From the NCBI GenBank assembly GCA_014885115.2, contig WKLE02003264.1, positions 1-39,136 of the forward strand: a stretch of DNA of 39,136 nucleotides, read 5' to 3'. The notes below the pieces were generated by a model. That model saw only the letters and a program-made list of their open reading frames with translations. It was not told where the DNA came from and searched no databases. Positions 1-11,849 of this stretch are shown one piece after another. How positions within the stretch are numbered: position 1 is the stretch's first letter; each line of letters starts with the position of its first letter. A program made the translations under genes and the position numbers. This stretch comes from Asterionellopsis glacialis (taxonomy: Eukaryota; Bacillariophyta; Plagiogrammaphyceae; Rhaphoneidales; Asterionellopsidaceae).

Positions 1-562
1 ACTCTTTGTGAGAATTTACAATAGAAATGATGGAGTTCGTCCCGAGCTGTGAAGGAAAAGGACTAAAAACAATAAAATCGCATTGAAGGAGAATTAATTT
101 TATAGATAGAAACTTGTGATGCATGTACAGACTACTTGTATCCAAATTTCGTTGACCCGTGTTTTTCAATCAGGATGTTTACGGTTCAGGATTACCTTAT
201 AATGCACTTCTGCAGTGCAAGATACAAAATACAAGATACATTATAGAAACAATTGAAATCATCCAGCTAAATAGAGGATCTGTAGTTTTCTCGAAGGGTA
301 TAGAAACAGTACGCCAAACGCATTAAATTATCACGAGAGCAAATAAATTACAGTTTTTTGTAAAGATATTATGTTTTTTAATTTGTTGTTGCACAAGAGA
401 TAATCGTATGTCATTTAAGTAGGGCACCATACTTGGGTGTATTGAACACTACTTATGTAGCTCAAATCCGTGTATTTCATTCTCTGACAAACATGTGGGA
501 ATAGCTACTTTCTTCTCTCGAACCATTTGTTCGTTTGATTTTGCTTCTTTAGTTTTTTGTTT
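1..562. other. Intergenic, 3' flank of lumen-protein gene
   Basis: AT-rich DNA downstream of the minus-strand gene that ends at 563. I see no coding stretch, RNA gene or notable repeat here. Confidence 0.5.
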
Positions 563-1285
563 TTATTCGGATTCTTGTGGTGGCTTGGTAATGGTTTTGG
601 CCATTTCCATTTCTTCCATTTCCCGGATTTGTCGTAATCGATCTGCTTCATCTTGAGCTAAACGCTCTTTCTTTTCTTTTTCTTTTTTGGCTGCTTCAAG
701 GACACGTTCATTCATATAAACTTGTTTCTTTTTGCTTGTACTGGATGTTGCCAACACGGCTTCTAATCCAACAAATTTAGTGGGTACTTTATATTCACGA
801 CATGTGGCTGCAATTTTCAAGGGTGATCGTGGATCGACAGAACTCTCAATCACATCACTAATTCCAAAGATTGTACCGTCAATTAATTTGACAGTCACAA
901 TATCATTCTTGGGACCATTAAATTCTACAACTTCAACACTTTTGGCACCGCCCTTGAGTAATCCTTCAAATTCAGCTGTCGTTGCCATGGGGATTGCCCA
1001 TGCTGCAGGTACGTTTAGGGGTTGTCCATTCGTCGTGAAAAGTGGTGATGATAATGCAGTAGTAATACCTAAAATGGAGGATGATACAGACCCAACAAAG
1101 TTCCGACGTTGAGAATGGTTGCTGTCTTTGTTCATGCACACGATAGTTTGTTGTTTACTGCTACTGCTACTTGATTGAAATGCATTTCTTGTAGCTACAG
1201 TATGAGACAAGGTTGTGAAAGCAACCGAAGTTTGGGAGCAAAGAAATGCAGCTGAGCAAGCGGCTGCCAAGTAAGATTTTGTCAT
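563..1285 (-). CDS. Predicted thylakoid-lumen protein with tripartite targeting (Tat-type), function unknown
   Basis: A 240-aa single-exon protein. Residues 1-22 form a hydrophobic signal peptide ending SVAF-TT, which resembles the ASAF-type motif (Phe at +1) that diatoms use to send proteins into their complex plastid. A Ser-rich transit-like stretch follows. A second targeting element then starts with twin arginines (QRRNFVG), continues into a hydrophobic segment and ends in an A-x-A site (AWA-IP) near residue 98, which suggests Tat export into the thylakoid lumen. The mature part (about 140 aa) holds a compact beta-rich segment (VTVKLIDGTIFGISDVIESS) and a strongly charged C-terminal helix rich in K and E. 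I do not recognise the mature domain and assign no function. The start is the first Met and gives an immediate signal peptide. It has no intron, unlike its neighbours. Confidence 0.8.
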   Translation of the reverse strand: MTKSYLAAACSAAFLCSQTSVAFTTLSHTVATRNAFQSSSSSSKQQTIVCMNKDSNHSQRRNFVGSVSSSILGITTALSSPLFTTNGQPLNVPAAWAIPMATTAEFEGLLKGGAKSVEVVEFNGPKNDIVTVKLIDGTIFGISDVIESSVDPRSPLKIAATCREYKVPTKFVGLEAVLATSSTSKKKQVYMNERVLEAAKKEKEKKERLAQDEADRLRQIREMEEMEMAKTITKPPQESE

Positions 1286-2291
1286 GATGATGTTATCGTA
1301 CTAGCAATGTTGGACCGCACAAAGTTGGATAGAGGTTTTATAATATTCTTAGGATGTAAGCAAAAACTAGGAATTGGAATGCACAAAGATAACTTGCAGT
1401 GTTGTAGAGTGCTTTGAAAGTTGAGAAAACGAGAGAGCCATGGAGGTGGTCGGTGGTGTGGTTATTGGTGTCTCCCTTCATTATTTGCCGCAAGGTACGT
1501 ACTCGCGCTCCTAAATATCCCATCTACTATTTAGGTACAGGTATAATACAATCACTGACTAACTCTCGGTGTTGATGCATATCTTGATCATGGTAGACAA
1601 ATTCTTTATCTTGTACATGCGTTGATTCATAGTACGTGAATGTCGATAGTTAGATAATTCTGTCAATTTGGTCCCCCCTACTGAAAGAATAAATGTCTGT
1701 CTGTCTATCGGTATTCTAGGTCTACTGGTACTGTGAAAGCGCGATCGAGAGATAGGGGACAGTCTGGCAGTGGTCAGACACGAAATCGTACAGTCAGTCA
1801 GCAGTGCCAGCGCACTCACTTCCCACAAAAAAAAGTTTTAAAAATTTGGAGACAACTCGAGTTTTCTTTTTTTCCGGTCGACATCCCCCCCAACCCTTAC
1901 TGTATCAAGAAAACAAACCACCAGACAGCAGACAACATGGAATAATGATGTATAGAGGTAATAAATATGAATTCTAATAGTATATTATATGTTTTATGGG
2001 TTTTCCTCTAAACAAAAACAACAAAACAAAAAGAGAATGTTGTTTGAATTGCATTGTACTAGGGGAAGTGGTAGTTATATTATTTGACAATGTACCGTTC
2101 TTTTTCTGTTCCCATCTGTCACCAATTTGTTTTTCATTGGAAGGTAGTGTATGTTTGTGCGTAGAGATATAAACTTATTGTGCAGTGTTCATTGAAAAAT
2201 GGCTGTGTGCGTGTGTCTTGTGTATGATTTGTGTGAAGGTGTGTGCGTACGTGTACATGGTACGGTGAGTGTTGTGTAGGTGTGGAAGTAT
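1286..2291. other. Intergenic: promoter side of lumen-protein gene and 3' flank of EXECUTER-like copy 1
   Basis: It holds a short GTCT/CTGT microsatellite near 1694-1708, a pyrimidine-rich stretch near 1863-1890 and a GT-rich tract at about 2200-2290 just past the stop of the next gene. Short ORFs here have no family features and are not called. Confidence 0.5.
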
Positions 2292-3667
2292 TTACTCAAA
2301 GCATCCGTCTTGAGAATAATAGTCATGTTGATCATGTGATAAGAAAAGACCACCACTTTCTACATGATAATCATCTTCCAAATGTTGTGTCTCTTCTAAA
2401 CAGCGTTGTAAGTATTGTCTTGCCTCGGCTTCCTTACGTTGTTGCTTCAGATGTTGGGCGGAAGCGGAAGACACGAATGATGTTTCTTCTCTCCCTTGCT
2501 GCTGCTGTTGTGGTTGAGATTGTTGTTGTTTGGATGCATTCAACATTTTCAATGTTAATTCTGCACTAGGACGTCCAAAGAATACTTGGTGTCCCAAGGG
2601 CACCCATGCAAAGCTAAAATAGTCACCGACCAAAATTAATTGTCCATCGAGCCATTGATTATTCACAAATCCTTCAGCTGCGACTTGTCCCTTGCCACTG
2701 AATCGTTCTAAATGTTTGGTACCCCACTGTCTGGTGGCATCTTCACTTAATTCAATAGGTTGCAAGATTTTGCTTTGTGATTCTGACCGTGATTGTTGTT
2801 GTTTGGATCTAGATTTAGAAGATTCCATGGATAAATCAACTTGAAAGGATACCTCGCCCTTGGGTACATTTTTATCACCCGTCACCTTGAAGGCAATAAG
2901 TGTATCACCCACATAAGTAATATTAATCATTTCGTAGCCATGATCACCGTATCTATTATTGATAAGAAGATGGAGAAGGGAAATTTTTAAAAATAAAAGA
3001 CGGTTAGAGTACCGGCTAAAATTAAAAGTCAATTCCAACAATCCCAAACAAAACAACGAAACCAAAAACAGCAAACTTACTTTCCAACCCACAATCCATC
3101 TAAATTAAATTGTGGCAAACAACTACGTGCCATGGTTGCCTCTTGTCTATATTGTTCCATGGCTTCCATATCACCATTGGCTTCCGCTTGTTCCATACGT
3201 TCCAAAGCTACACTGTATACAAATTCAGCATCGACCTTTTGCGCTTGAATAATGGCACGTTCTAATTCCTTGACTTGCTTTTGTGAATTTGTCTTTCGTG
3301 CGACTTTTAAATCTCTTCGTAATTCCAAGACACGTTTACGTAGGGAATGTAAGGAATCACCCGTGACGAAACGATTCTTGGCAAGTGCCTCAACTTGTAG
3401 TCGTCGTTGACGTACTTCATTGTTATGGCTGTCATTGTCATTGAAAATATTACTTTCCGAAGAAGGAAAGCCATCTTCATTCCAATGTTCTTCCGAGGCA
3501 CTGCTGCTACTGCTGCTGCTCATGGAAAGACCAAATGATCTTTTATTGTAATTGTTCTGTGTCAAGAAAGCTCTCTTGTTATTCATCATGTTGTTTGTAG
3601 TTGTAAAGGCAGTGACGACAGAAACACCCACCAAGAGAAACGAAACAATACTTGTACGAGACATCAT
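2292..3667 (-). CDS. EXECUTER-like plastid protein with DUF3506 (cyclin-D1-binding-type) domain, copy 1
   Basis: Two exons, 3081-3667 and 2292-2952, with a 128-nt GT-AG intron in phase 2, encode 415 aa. The N-terminus is a signal peptide ending VVTAF-TT, a diatom plastid-targeting signature, then a Ser/Asn-rich linker. Residues about 85-180 are charged helices; the last one (VALERMEQAEANGDMEAMEQ) resembles a degenerate UVR motif. The domain from GLWVGKYGDHGYEM through FKVTGDKNVPKGEVSF to FSFAWVPLGHQVFFGRPS has the signature of DUF3506, shared by plant EXECUTER1/2 and FBXO31-type F-box proteins. No F-box is visible, and UVR-like helices plus plastid targeting favour EXECUTER. EXECUTER proteins mediate singlet-oxygen signalling from thylakoids in plants; that role here is inference. 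The C-terminus is Gln-rich. It lies head to head with its paralogue at 5011-6540. Confidence 0.72.
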
Positions 3668-5010
3668 TATGATTTATTCTTCGAGATGATGTACTAATGT
3701 AATTTTGTATTTTTTATGAAGCCTTTCAAAGATACGCAAAAGACAGAAAGATAGAAAGATAGAATCCTTTCCTCGGTATCTACTCAAGTTTCTTGTAAAG
3801 TATTGTAGTGTTGTGCAACTATACGACTGATTGCACTGGCAGAAACTTACTGCTGATCTCGATCAGTATGTGGTGCTACACTCACTCTGCTCTTGTGTGA
3901 TTCTGAGCTGGCTGTGAGCGAATCTGTATGATCTACCTGTACCTGAAAAGTGGTAGAAATTGAATGGACGCTACAACAAGTGTAGCGTTTTTCCTCTAGA
4001 TGTAATACCAGGTAATATGTGGAACAGTTCATTTCGTTAAGTATGTCATGATTACGTGGCATAAAACACCCATATAGCAATTCCGTTTCCTTTTGTACTA
4101 CAGACTGTACAAGAGACACTTAGGAAAGACTGGCATGCGACAAATTTCTTAAATCGTACTTTTGTATCCTTGTTCTTTGTGACGTCTTAGTATCCGTAGT
4201 TCACTAAAATGTCAGACAGCTCCATAAGTAACAGGGTGACACGAGTTGTTCCTTCGTCAGATCCTAAAACACGTCAGTCACTTGTATCCAATCGTAAGAG
4301 AGTGTATTTATTCATGTATGACGAAGATTCCAATGTGCCACGTAACCCCCGATTCCAGTACAAGTACGTACTGTATGTAGACGAAGCAGCAGCGTGCGGG
4401 TGGACCTTTTTTCGATCTCACAGTAGAATAGACAACACGCAACGGAAAAGGATTTGTTGGTGGACAGCGGAAGAGGGGCGGGCCTGGGGATTCAGACGAA
4501 CAAAGGCAAGACGTCCAAAAAGAGATAGAAGATAAAACGCATGACGACATTCGTACCTATGTGAAAAAGGCTGACTCATCTACAAATTGACACTCCTTCA
4601 GATACTTTTTATGTCATACTCCATATATATCAATGACGTTTTATATCCAATCAAATGTTATGAAATGGACAGCATTGTCGAAATAAGCGTCAATAAAAAA
4701 CGAATTCAGCCAATCAATACCAATATAACGTACCTGGTACAGCAGTAGTTTAGGTACTCACGCACCTCTCCACAACTTGGGAACAAGAAAAAAATATTCT
4801 TTTTTGAAAAAACTAGAGGAGAGAGGATCGTGTGTGCCAATCACATTTCATGTTCGCCACGCGATGCTCGATTCTCATTAATTTTTCTTCTTTTTTTTTT
4901 CGTTTTGACGACCAAAGCGGTGACACATTTTTTTTCTGTCGTTGACACACTCTGTTTCAACTTTTGGAAAAAGAACAAATACCTACAGTCATAAAAAAAG
5001 TCTTGCAACA
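3668..5010. promoter_or_regulatory. Bidirectional intergenic region between the EXECUTER-like pair
   Basis: 1.34 kb separate the two divergent start codons, so both promoters must lie here. Visible elements are CRE-like TGACGT cores near 4181 and 4633, a TATA-like run at 4624-4630, a TACCTGGTAC motif at 4732-4741 and pyrimidine tracts at 4884-4900. A 108-codon ORF at 4209-4535 has no recognisable features and is not called. No element is proven functional. Confidence 0.4.
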
Positions 5011-6540
5011 ATGTTTGTTCGAATCACAGCCGCAATCTTGTGTACCTTGTGTACAGTACAAGAAATCTCATCCTTTGGGATTGTACCACAAAAGTTGTCG
5101 TCGTCATCATCGTCGTCGTCATCTTTTTCTTCCTTCATCGGAAAAACAAGAAGAATTTCGCAAACAACAAGTCTTTTCAATGCTGCATCAGCATCATCTG
5201 ACTTTGGTGATGATACCAATAACAATAATAACAACAACAACAACAACAATGTTGAAAATAAAAAAGATCTTAGAGCCATGGAAACAGACCAACAAGATAA
5301 TACTAATGACCTTGATCGTGCAACCAAGAATCATCCTCAACGTTTATCTGAATTTACAGATTTAGAACCCCTCGTCATGTCCGATATGCGTCGTCAACGT
5401 ATCATGTTGGATGAACAAAACAAAAGACAATTTGTAGAATACGGTAATGACTTGTGGGACTTGCGTTCTACCATGGATATATTATCCACCAAACTTATTG
5501 AAAACATTAGTAGTAAAGAAGAAAATGGTGATGGTAGTAGTACGTACTCACCTAAAACTGAAAAATTTATTCGTCGTGAATTACGAAAGGCTGAAAGTCG
5601 TGATCCTGAATTGGTCTACAAATTACAATTACAAGCCATGGAAGAAGCGACACGTGATGGACGTTTAGAAGATGCACAAGATCATAGTGAATTAGCCAAG
5701 GCAGCACGTAGTTGTTTGCCACAGTTTAATCTGGAAGGATTGTGGGTTGGAAAGTAAGTCCAAGTTTCTTGTTCTTTTCGCTTTTTTGTTTTATTGGTGT
5801 TCTTGTTCTTGGTTTGCGTTGAAAAAAAACAATAAGCTTACACATTCTTACTCTTGATCGTACTCTACTATTTATTGTATTACAGATATGGAATTCATGG
5901 TTATGAAATGATCAATGTCACATACGTTGGTGATACTCTTATTGCATTCAAGGTGACTGGTGACAAGAATGTACCCATGGGTGAAATTACATTCCAAGCA
6001 GATTTATCACCTACACGAAATGATGGTGGACTTCGTCAAATTGGAGGCAGTGGTTCTTCTCTTGAAGAGAATACCAAGAATACATTGGAACCCATCAAAT
6101 TAAGTGATACTGCTGCTAAGAAATGGGGTACAACACACCTACCGCGATACTCTGGATTAGGACAAGTCTCCGAAGAGGGACACAAAAATTCACAATGGCT
6201 TGATGGACAACTTATCGTCATTGGGAAGGAATACTTTTCCTTTGCATGGGTTCCCATTGAACACCAAATTTTCTTTGGACGTCCCTCACCTGAATTGGCT
6301 ATTAAAATGCTTAAAGACAAGAGCACAATTGTACAAAACACACCCTCCTTTGTGTTTGGTGGTGAAAAGTCATGGGGTGATAGTCCTCCTACCGTGAATG
6401 ATGACGTTCATGTATTGAAGGATTATGCACATTATCTCTTACAAACAACAAGAGATGTGATTGATGAGGAATACAATGGTTTAGAAGATCATGGATGTAT
6501 TTATCATGATGATGATATGGAAGAATGTGCCTTTCAGTAG
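5011..6540 (+). CDS. EXECUTER-like plastid protein with DUF3506 domain, copy 2
   Basis: Exons 5011-5753 and 5886-6540, separated by a 132-nt GT-AG intron, encode 465 aa. The intron has the same phase and protein position as in copy 1: the split Lys codon of GLWVGK-YG. I chose the ATG at 5011 because the upstream in-frame extension has no ATG and this Met opens directly into a signal peptide (MFVRITAAILCTLCT) ending near ISSFGI, a plastid-type site. Poly-Ser (from about 5098) and poly-Asn (5218-5250) runs follow. Residues about 140-235 form charged helices with a UVR-like end. The DUF3506 region carries YGIHGYEMINVTYVGD, FKVTGDKNVPMGEITF, SGLGQVSEEGHKNSQWLDGQ and FSFAWVPIEHQIFFGRPS. The C-terminus is acidic with no Gln tract, so tails and linkers have diverged while the core is conserved. 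Family call as for copy 1. Confidence 0.72.
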
Positions 6541-7031
6541 GGAAAAGGATGTGAAATCGTGGGGAGGAGCAATGATTGAGAAGAGGGTCGTCGTGTAGGA
6601 ATCTCTTGGTACAGGATACAAAGTGCACGAACATCTTCTCAACTAATGTTCCTTTTATGGCCTTCCTCTCTCGGGGGAAACATCTCATATTTTGCTGGTT
6701 CCTTTCGTCTATTACTTTGCTTCCAAAGCTATTTTTTGTTTTTTAAAAAAGGAAATTTTTATAACCTAACAGTTTCATACGAAACAATTGCTAACTAGTA
6801 CTGTATGTGTAGAGTATAATAATTATTAGATTATGAACTATTTGAAAAGAATTATCATACCAATGTGTATGCGTGATGGACGAAGAGCCATAGATTTGCT
6901 GCTGTACTAATCTAGAGTAGAGATTAGTGGTGCAAATATTTGAACCATTGTCATCCCTGTGTTGTGTTTTTTTTAAAAAAGATGGAGCAACAAAAAAATG
7001 TGGACAAAAAGTAAGAAATTTATCTTGTGCG
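6541..7031. other. Intergenic, 3' flank of EXECUTER-like copy 2
   Basis: AT-rich DNA with ordinary CpG content near the gene (about ten CpG), thinning toward 7000. No gene is visible. The last CpG before the CpG-poor block is at 7030-7031. Confidence 0.5.
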
Positions 7032-10000
7032 CAAGAAGAGGAGGCTTGATATAAATAAAAAGTGCCCTTCTTTTAAAGTAGAATTCTTCAAAAGTAAAGA
7101 AGGGCAAGCACCACAATAGTCTCTACTAGGGCTGACCAAACCATACACAAAAACAAAATTGGAAGCCATCAGCCTCACCAATTTTTAAAAATGGAACAGA
7201 TTCATTTTCTTGTTTTCATGCACAAATGCTTTAAAACTTGGAGCTCATTCATTAGCATTCAACCTCAAAGAAATCAAATGGTTGGCTTGCATTGCACCAA
7301 GTAACCTGATAACATCATGTTGTCAACTACTGCAAAAAGTTGTCAATTGTATTGAAATTATTTAAAGTATTGTTTTGTAACAACAACCTGTGCATTTAGT
7401 TACACTGGGATAGGCAACAAATCACTTGTTGTGAATATTAAAATTGTTCACAAGAAGAATAGAGGAAGTACTAGCATGACTACTGTTTACTGTCCTTTCA
7501 CCAAAAGCATCTATGCCCATGTATTACTGACTCAACCTGTAAGCTTACTTGTTATTATTTCTGGTAGGCATGCCAGCTTGTGTCAGTACACATATGCAAT
7601 ATATAGACCAGAACATTTTTCCTCAGGAGTACAAGAAGGATGTGTGGCTTCTCTTCCCTGTTTGTCAACCAATGAGAACATAGCAGGAAAAGATAAAGTA
7701 GAGTCAAGCCCAATTGGTTGTTCTTCCTTTACCTAAATCTAGCAACTTTGAATTGTAAAGGTAAGCTTGAATTTTTTGTTCCAATTAAACATTTTGAATT
7801 TGTTGGAAAATGCATTGTTGCTTATCTGCTTATCTAGCATTTATGGTATCCAATGAGCATGCTCCATGATTTTTTAATTTATGGGAGATGCTTGGCTTAT
7901 TTTTGGTAATATCATTATGTTATCATAAAACAAGCAAATGTTGCATTCCATATTTGAAGGTTGGATTTTACATGAGTAACTAATATCAAGCAAAAATTGT
8001 TGCTTAGTACTGGTGGGTGGGAACTGCGAGTTTTTCTGAGACTACTTTTTATTATTTGTATTATGTTTATGTGAAGAAAGATGCTTGAACAACAAATATA
8101 TTTATCTATTCACTCACTTCTTCCTACTGCTGTACTTTTCTTTCCACTTTTGTTCAAGAAAAAAAAAGAAAATACTAGCACAACAGGACCAACAAAACAA
8201 GGAGCCTCCTAGCTAGTAGCAGAAGAGAGAGTTTCTATTCCTCCTGGATATATTTTTTTTAGTGTCTTTTTTTAATTTCCATTATTTTTTTAGTTTTTTA
8301 TGATAAGAAATGAGATAGAAACAGTAAAGGCGTATGTATATGCATGACTTCTGTATTCTTTTTGCCCAAAAAAGCAATATTATACAAATGAAACAAAAAA
8401 AGAAACCATATAGCAGCACAGCAGGTAGCCAACACACTGAGAGACTAATGATCAATATAATTTTAAAGTGTTATTGCTATCTCTAGTTGTATGGTTTCAA
8501 TGCAAATGAGTGAAGAAAGCATCTAAGGCCCACTACTAAGACACTAAAGAAAGAAGTGTTTTGGTGATGGCTACAGGAGTATTCTATAATTTAGTACATT
8601 TTGTATAATTGAGAATTAACAAGAAGTAGAGCAAAAATGTATCATTACTGGTATTTATTGTGTATTCCTCTACTCTAGAGCAACACAAGAAAAGAAACGA
8701 CAAAATAATGAAAAGGTGAAAACCAGTAGAGCTTCCTTTATTGATTTATGCTCACACTAAGAAAGACAGCAGGAGGAATTTTTTAGAACCTTTTTCTTTC
8801 TTTTAATTTTTTTAATTTTTGTTTTGACAGACATGATCATGTAGAGTGTAATGCTTCCATCATGTTGATATCTTTTTTGTTCTGCTACTAAATACTATGG
8901 AGGGATGGACATATCAATAATAATACAAGAAGAGAAGTAAGGAGAGAGAGAAAAAAAAGAGAAAAAGCACTTCTGGCAAGAAAAGTAAAGGAGACCTAGT
9001 AAACCTTTATATGATTTTTAAATACTTTAAGATTGTTGTTTTGGTAAAAGGCAGGAAATGCAAAGCAACAATTAGGGTGTGACATTCTTATTTCCATGTT
9101 TTTCCAAAAAAATGTAACTAGTAAGATCATCATGACCATAAACATGCTGTTTCAATCTGGTTATTCTTCATCCTTCTTTCTACTTACCTTTGTGCCAAGC
9201 ATCTAGCCTATTTTGATAATTCTAATCCTTGTTCACAATTAGATACCATATTCAAGACCTGATAACATAATGCTTCTGGAAAAATGTAGATATATTTTTC
9301 AAAGCAATCTGCAGAAATTCCTACATGGAATTGTTAATACTTTCTGTCACCTGTCATCAACCATAATTGTTTACCAGGGCATGTTCTATCTTCTCTGCAA
9401 AAGCACAACCCAAAAAGTATTTTATAAAAGAAATATTGACATTATCTTGTTTTTGGTTCTATAAAGGCCTCTTGTACTATTTTATTGCTTGTATGTTTTC
9501 ACCATGACTTTCAAGAATAAACACTATCTTGTTATGACAGCACTTGTGAAAAGATAATAGGAGTATTATATATATGGAGTACACCTTGGTCAAAAAAAGA
9601 GAAGTGTACACAACAGCAAATACTTGATTTGGCACAATTTGAAATGCTTGTTCTAAAAATGTTCTTGCAGAGCTATAGCTTAGCAGCATTAAGAAGGCAT
9701 TTATCATAGTTTTGTGATAAAACACACAATAGCAGGGAAAGAAAATGGACTCTATGGTGTGTTAGCAGGCAGTTGTATCCTGCTAACTAAGCACCAGTTG
9801 TCATTATTGTAAAATTTACTGTGATTCTGCTGTGTGACACTTCTATTCTAACTATTCTAAAAGAGCCATTATTGTGATTCCCAAACAATAGGAGATACTA
9901 AACCAAAGAGGGCTAGCAACTTTCAACTATCTTGTAAACATTCCTCACTCTAACAGTACACATACCTAAAGCTAATAGATAAATCAAATCTGGTGTGTCA

Positions 10001-11849
10001 GTTACTAGGGGATCTAAAACCAGTGATACACAGGAGAAAAATAGAAACCTGGTAGTTCTTTGCATATTTCAAGGAAGTACTACAGTAGAGTACTACTAAT
10101 TATTACTTATTGAACAACTTGTTGCTTGTTGTCAAACTCTTTTGCTTTTTTGTTATCCTGATACTGTCACTGTATGTTGATCTACACTTAATGGGACTTA
10201 CTAGTATTATTGTATTAATTATTATGGAAGTGGAACTAGAACTAGATATTATGAAAGATTTTTTTTAGTATCTCCCAAAGAGGTAAATATAAGTTCTATT
10301 TGCAGGAGTCATTCACCATTTAGATATTGTTCCTTACTTTTGTGTGTGTTTTCTACAAAATTAAGGGAGTTTGAAATATATCCTATCCCAATATATATGT
10401 ATGTATATAAGTTGATTATGACATCAACTGACAGGCTCAAGCTTACCTCTTACTCACAAAGCTGGGCTTTTTCTATCTTACCACTTAATTTGTGTTACTT
10501 GTTGTTACTAAATTACTGAAATCTATTACTGGATTGAACTAAGCTCACAATTTATACTATCATCACCAGCAAATGCTGTTTGCCTAATTTTACATCTAAT
10601 TAATTTTAGTTGCTACAAAATTCACTAGATTCTAGTATGTGGATTATAATAAACTCATAATTTAAATCATTATTGTGAAACAGAGTCTTATTTTGTTTGT
10701 TTTTTGTTGTGTTTGTCTGACTTTGTTCTTCTCCTCTTGTTGTGTTGCTTGTTCTGCCATGAACACTAGATCTAGCAGCACAGAACAGATATTAGTAGTT
10801 TTTATAATGCATTTGTCATCTGCATATCTAACAATTAAGACAACAATGTTGTTTGTAACTAGCATACATGACAATTAGAGGCCTTTACATTGGTCTTTTT
10901 ATTAGGTTCTAGCATGATGAAGTAAATAACTACACAAGTTGTTCAATGTTCAATTTGTCATTTTTTTTCAGTTCAAATTATCAGATGAAAGGGACCCCTT
11001 TTTTAAGTTTAACAAACATTTTGTTTAAGAGCAGCAATGTTTTCTGGTATACAGAAGGCCTCCTGCATTGGAGTAATATAATATCTCTCTAGATTGCTAT
11101 ATTTATCAGTTTTAATGTAGCCATCATTTTTGTTGCTTCTTGTACTAATATCGGTCAATGAGATGTGTTTTCTTCTTAGTTTTGCAAATTTGAAAAAACA
11201 CTTCAACCAAGACAAGAGGTCATGTGCATAGGCTGTAATACAAAGATATACCAGCATAATATGAGTCTGCAACATACCAGCATTCTTGTGTCTCTGGTCA
11301 TCCTTCTTTTTTTCAGTAGTATTAGATAACAGGCTTGTTCAGTAGAAGTGGGGTAACAAGAACATTCATCTTCACTACCATTCACATGCAAAGATCAGAA
11401 AATACAGAATCTGGTGAATAGTGTTGTCAGATCCAAAAAGCCAAGACAAATAGAACAAGATGTAACTCCTTCATTGTTACTATGACGAAGTTAATTTCTT
11501 AGGCAGTTGGTGGTGCTACTGGAGAAGCTATTTTTCTCCACCACATTTCTCAAGAAGAAAACATCAAATAAAGTGTTATAACCTGCTGCAAACAAAAACC
11601 ATATCATCCTAAGGATTCAAAAGACAAAAAGGACACATTTCTATTTTTATACACAGCCATCTATGATCCAGACTCTAGTTGTTGTGGCCTTTTCAAGAAG
11701 TGGTTCTTGGTGGAGGTCTAGCATGAAAGGTTAGCATTTCAGTTAGGGTCAGAGTTATCCACAAGAGATGCCTGGACTGTTCAACTTTTGATCAGGCATT
11801 ATGTAAACTTCTACATAAGAAAAATTCTATTTTAAAATGTAATTTTGCT
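7032..11849. other. CpG-depleted, gene-less AT-rich block (possible methylation-decayed repeat)
   Basis: Counting by eye, only five CpG dinucleotides occur between 7031 and 11850: at 8027, 8331, 8698, 11152 and 11486. None occurs between 8700 and 11151. GpC steps (AGC, TGC), CAG and CTG remain common, so the loss is CpG-specific rather than a general lack of G and C. Flanks on both sides return to normal CpG use (six within 11850-12000). No ORF above about 100 codons and no recognised protein family is present. Loss of CpG to TpG/CpA is the expected scar of cytosine methylation and deamination, which in diatoms falls mainly on transposable elements. An old silenced repeat is therefore the simplest reading, but I found no terminal repeats to prove it. 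A non-coding RNA locus is an alternative. Confidence 0.75.
7064..7105. repeat. Hairpin (10-bp perfect stem) at the left edge of the CpG-poor block
   Basis: GCCCTTCTTT at 7064-7073 is the exact reverse complement of AAAGAAGGGC at 7096-7105, with a 22-nt loop containing GAATTC. It sits 33 nt inside the left CpG boundary. It could be a boundary palindrome or an RNA 3'-end hairpin for the upstream gene. No matching copy was seen at the right edge. Confidence 0.55.

Noticed and set aside
3847..4119. 90-codon minus-strand ORF upstream of EXECUTER-like copy 1
   Set aside because: No family features; it lies in the probable 5' region of a neighbouring gene.
4209..4535. 108-codon plus-strand ORF between the EXECUTER-like genes
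   Set aside because: It has no recognisable domain, targeting signal or conserved motif, and its composition (Arg-rich end) looks like open reading by chance in the shared promoter region.
7431..7736. 101-codon ORF in the CpG-poor block
   Set aside because: It is the longest ORF in the block but shows no motif; long ORFs are easier to find by chance where base composition is skewed.
10662..10874. Minus-strand ORF containing VRYADD, resembling the catalytic box of reverse transcriptases
   Set aside because: Only the short YADD-like motif matches. I found no upstream RT blocks or downstream domains in any frame, so it is too weak to call a retroelement.
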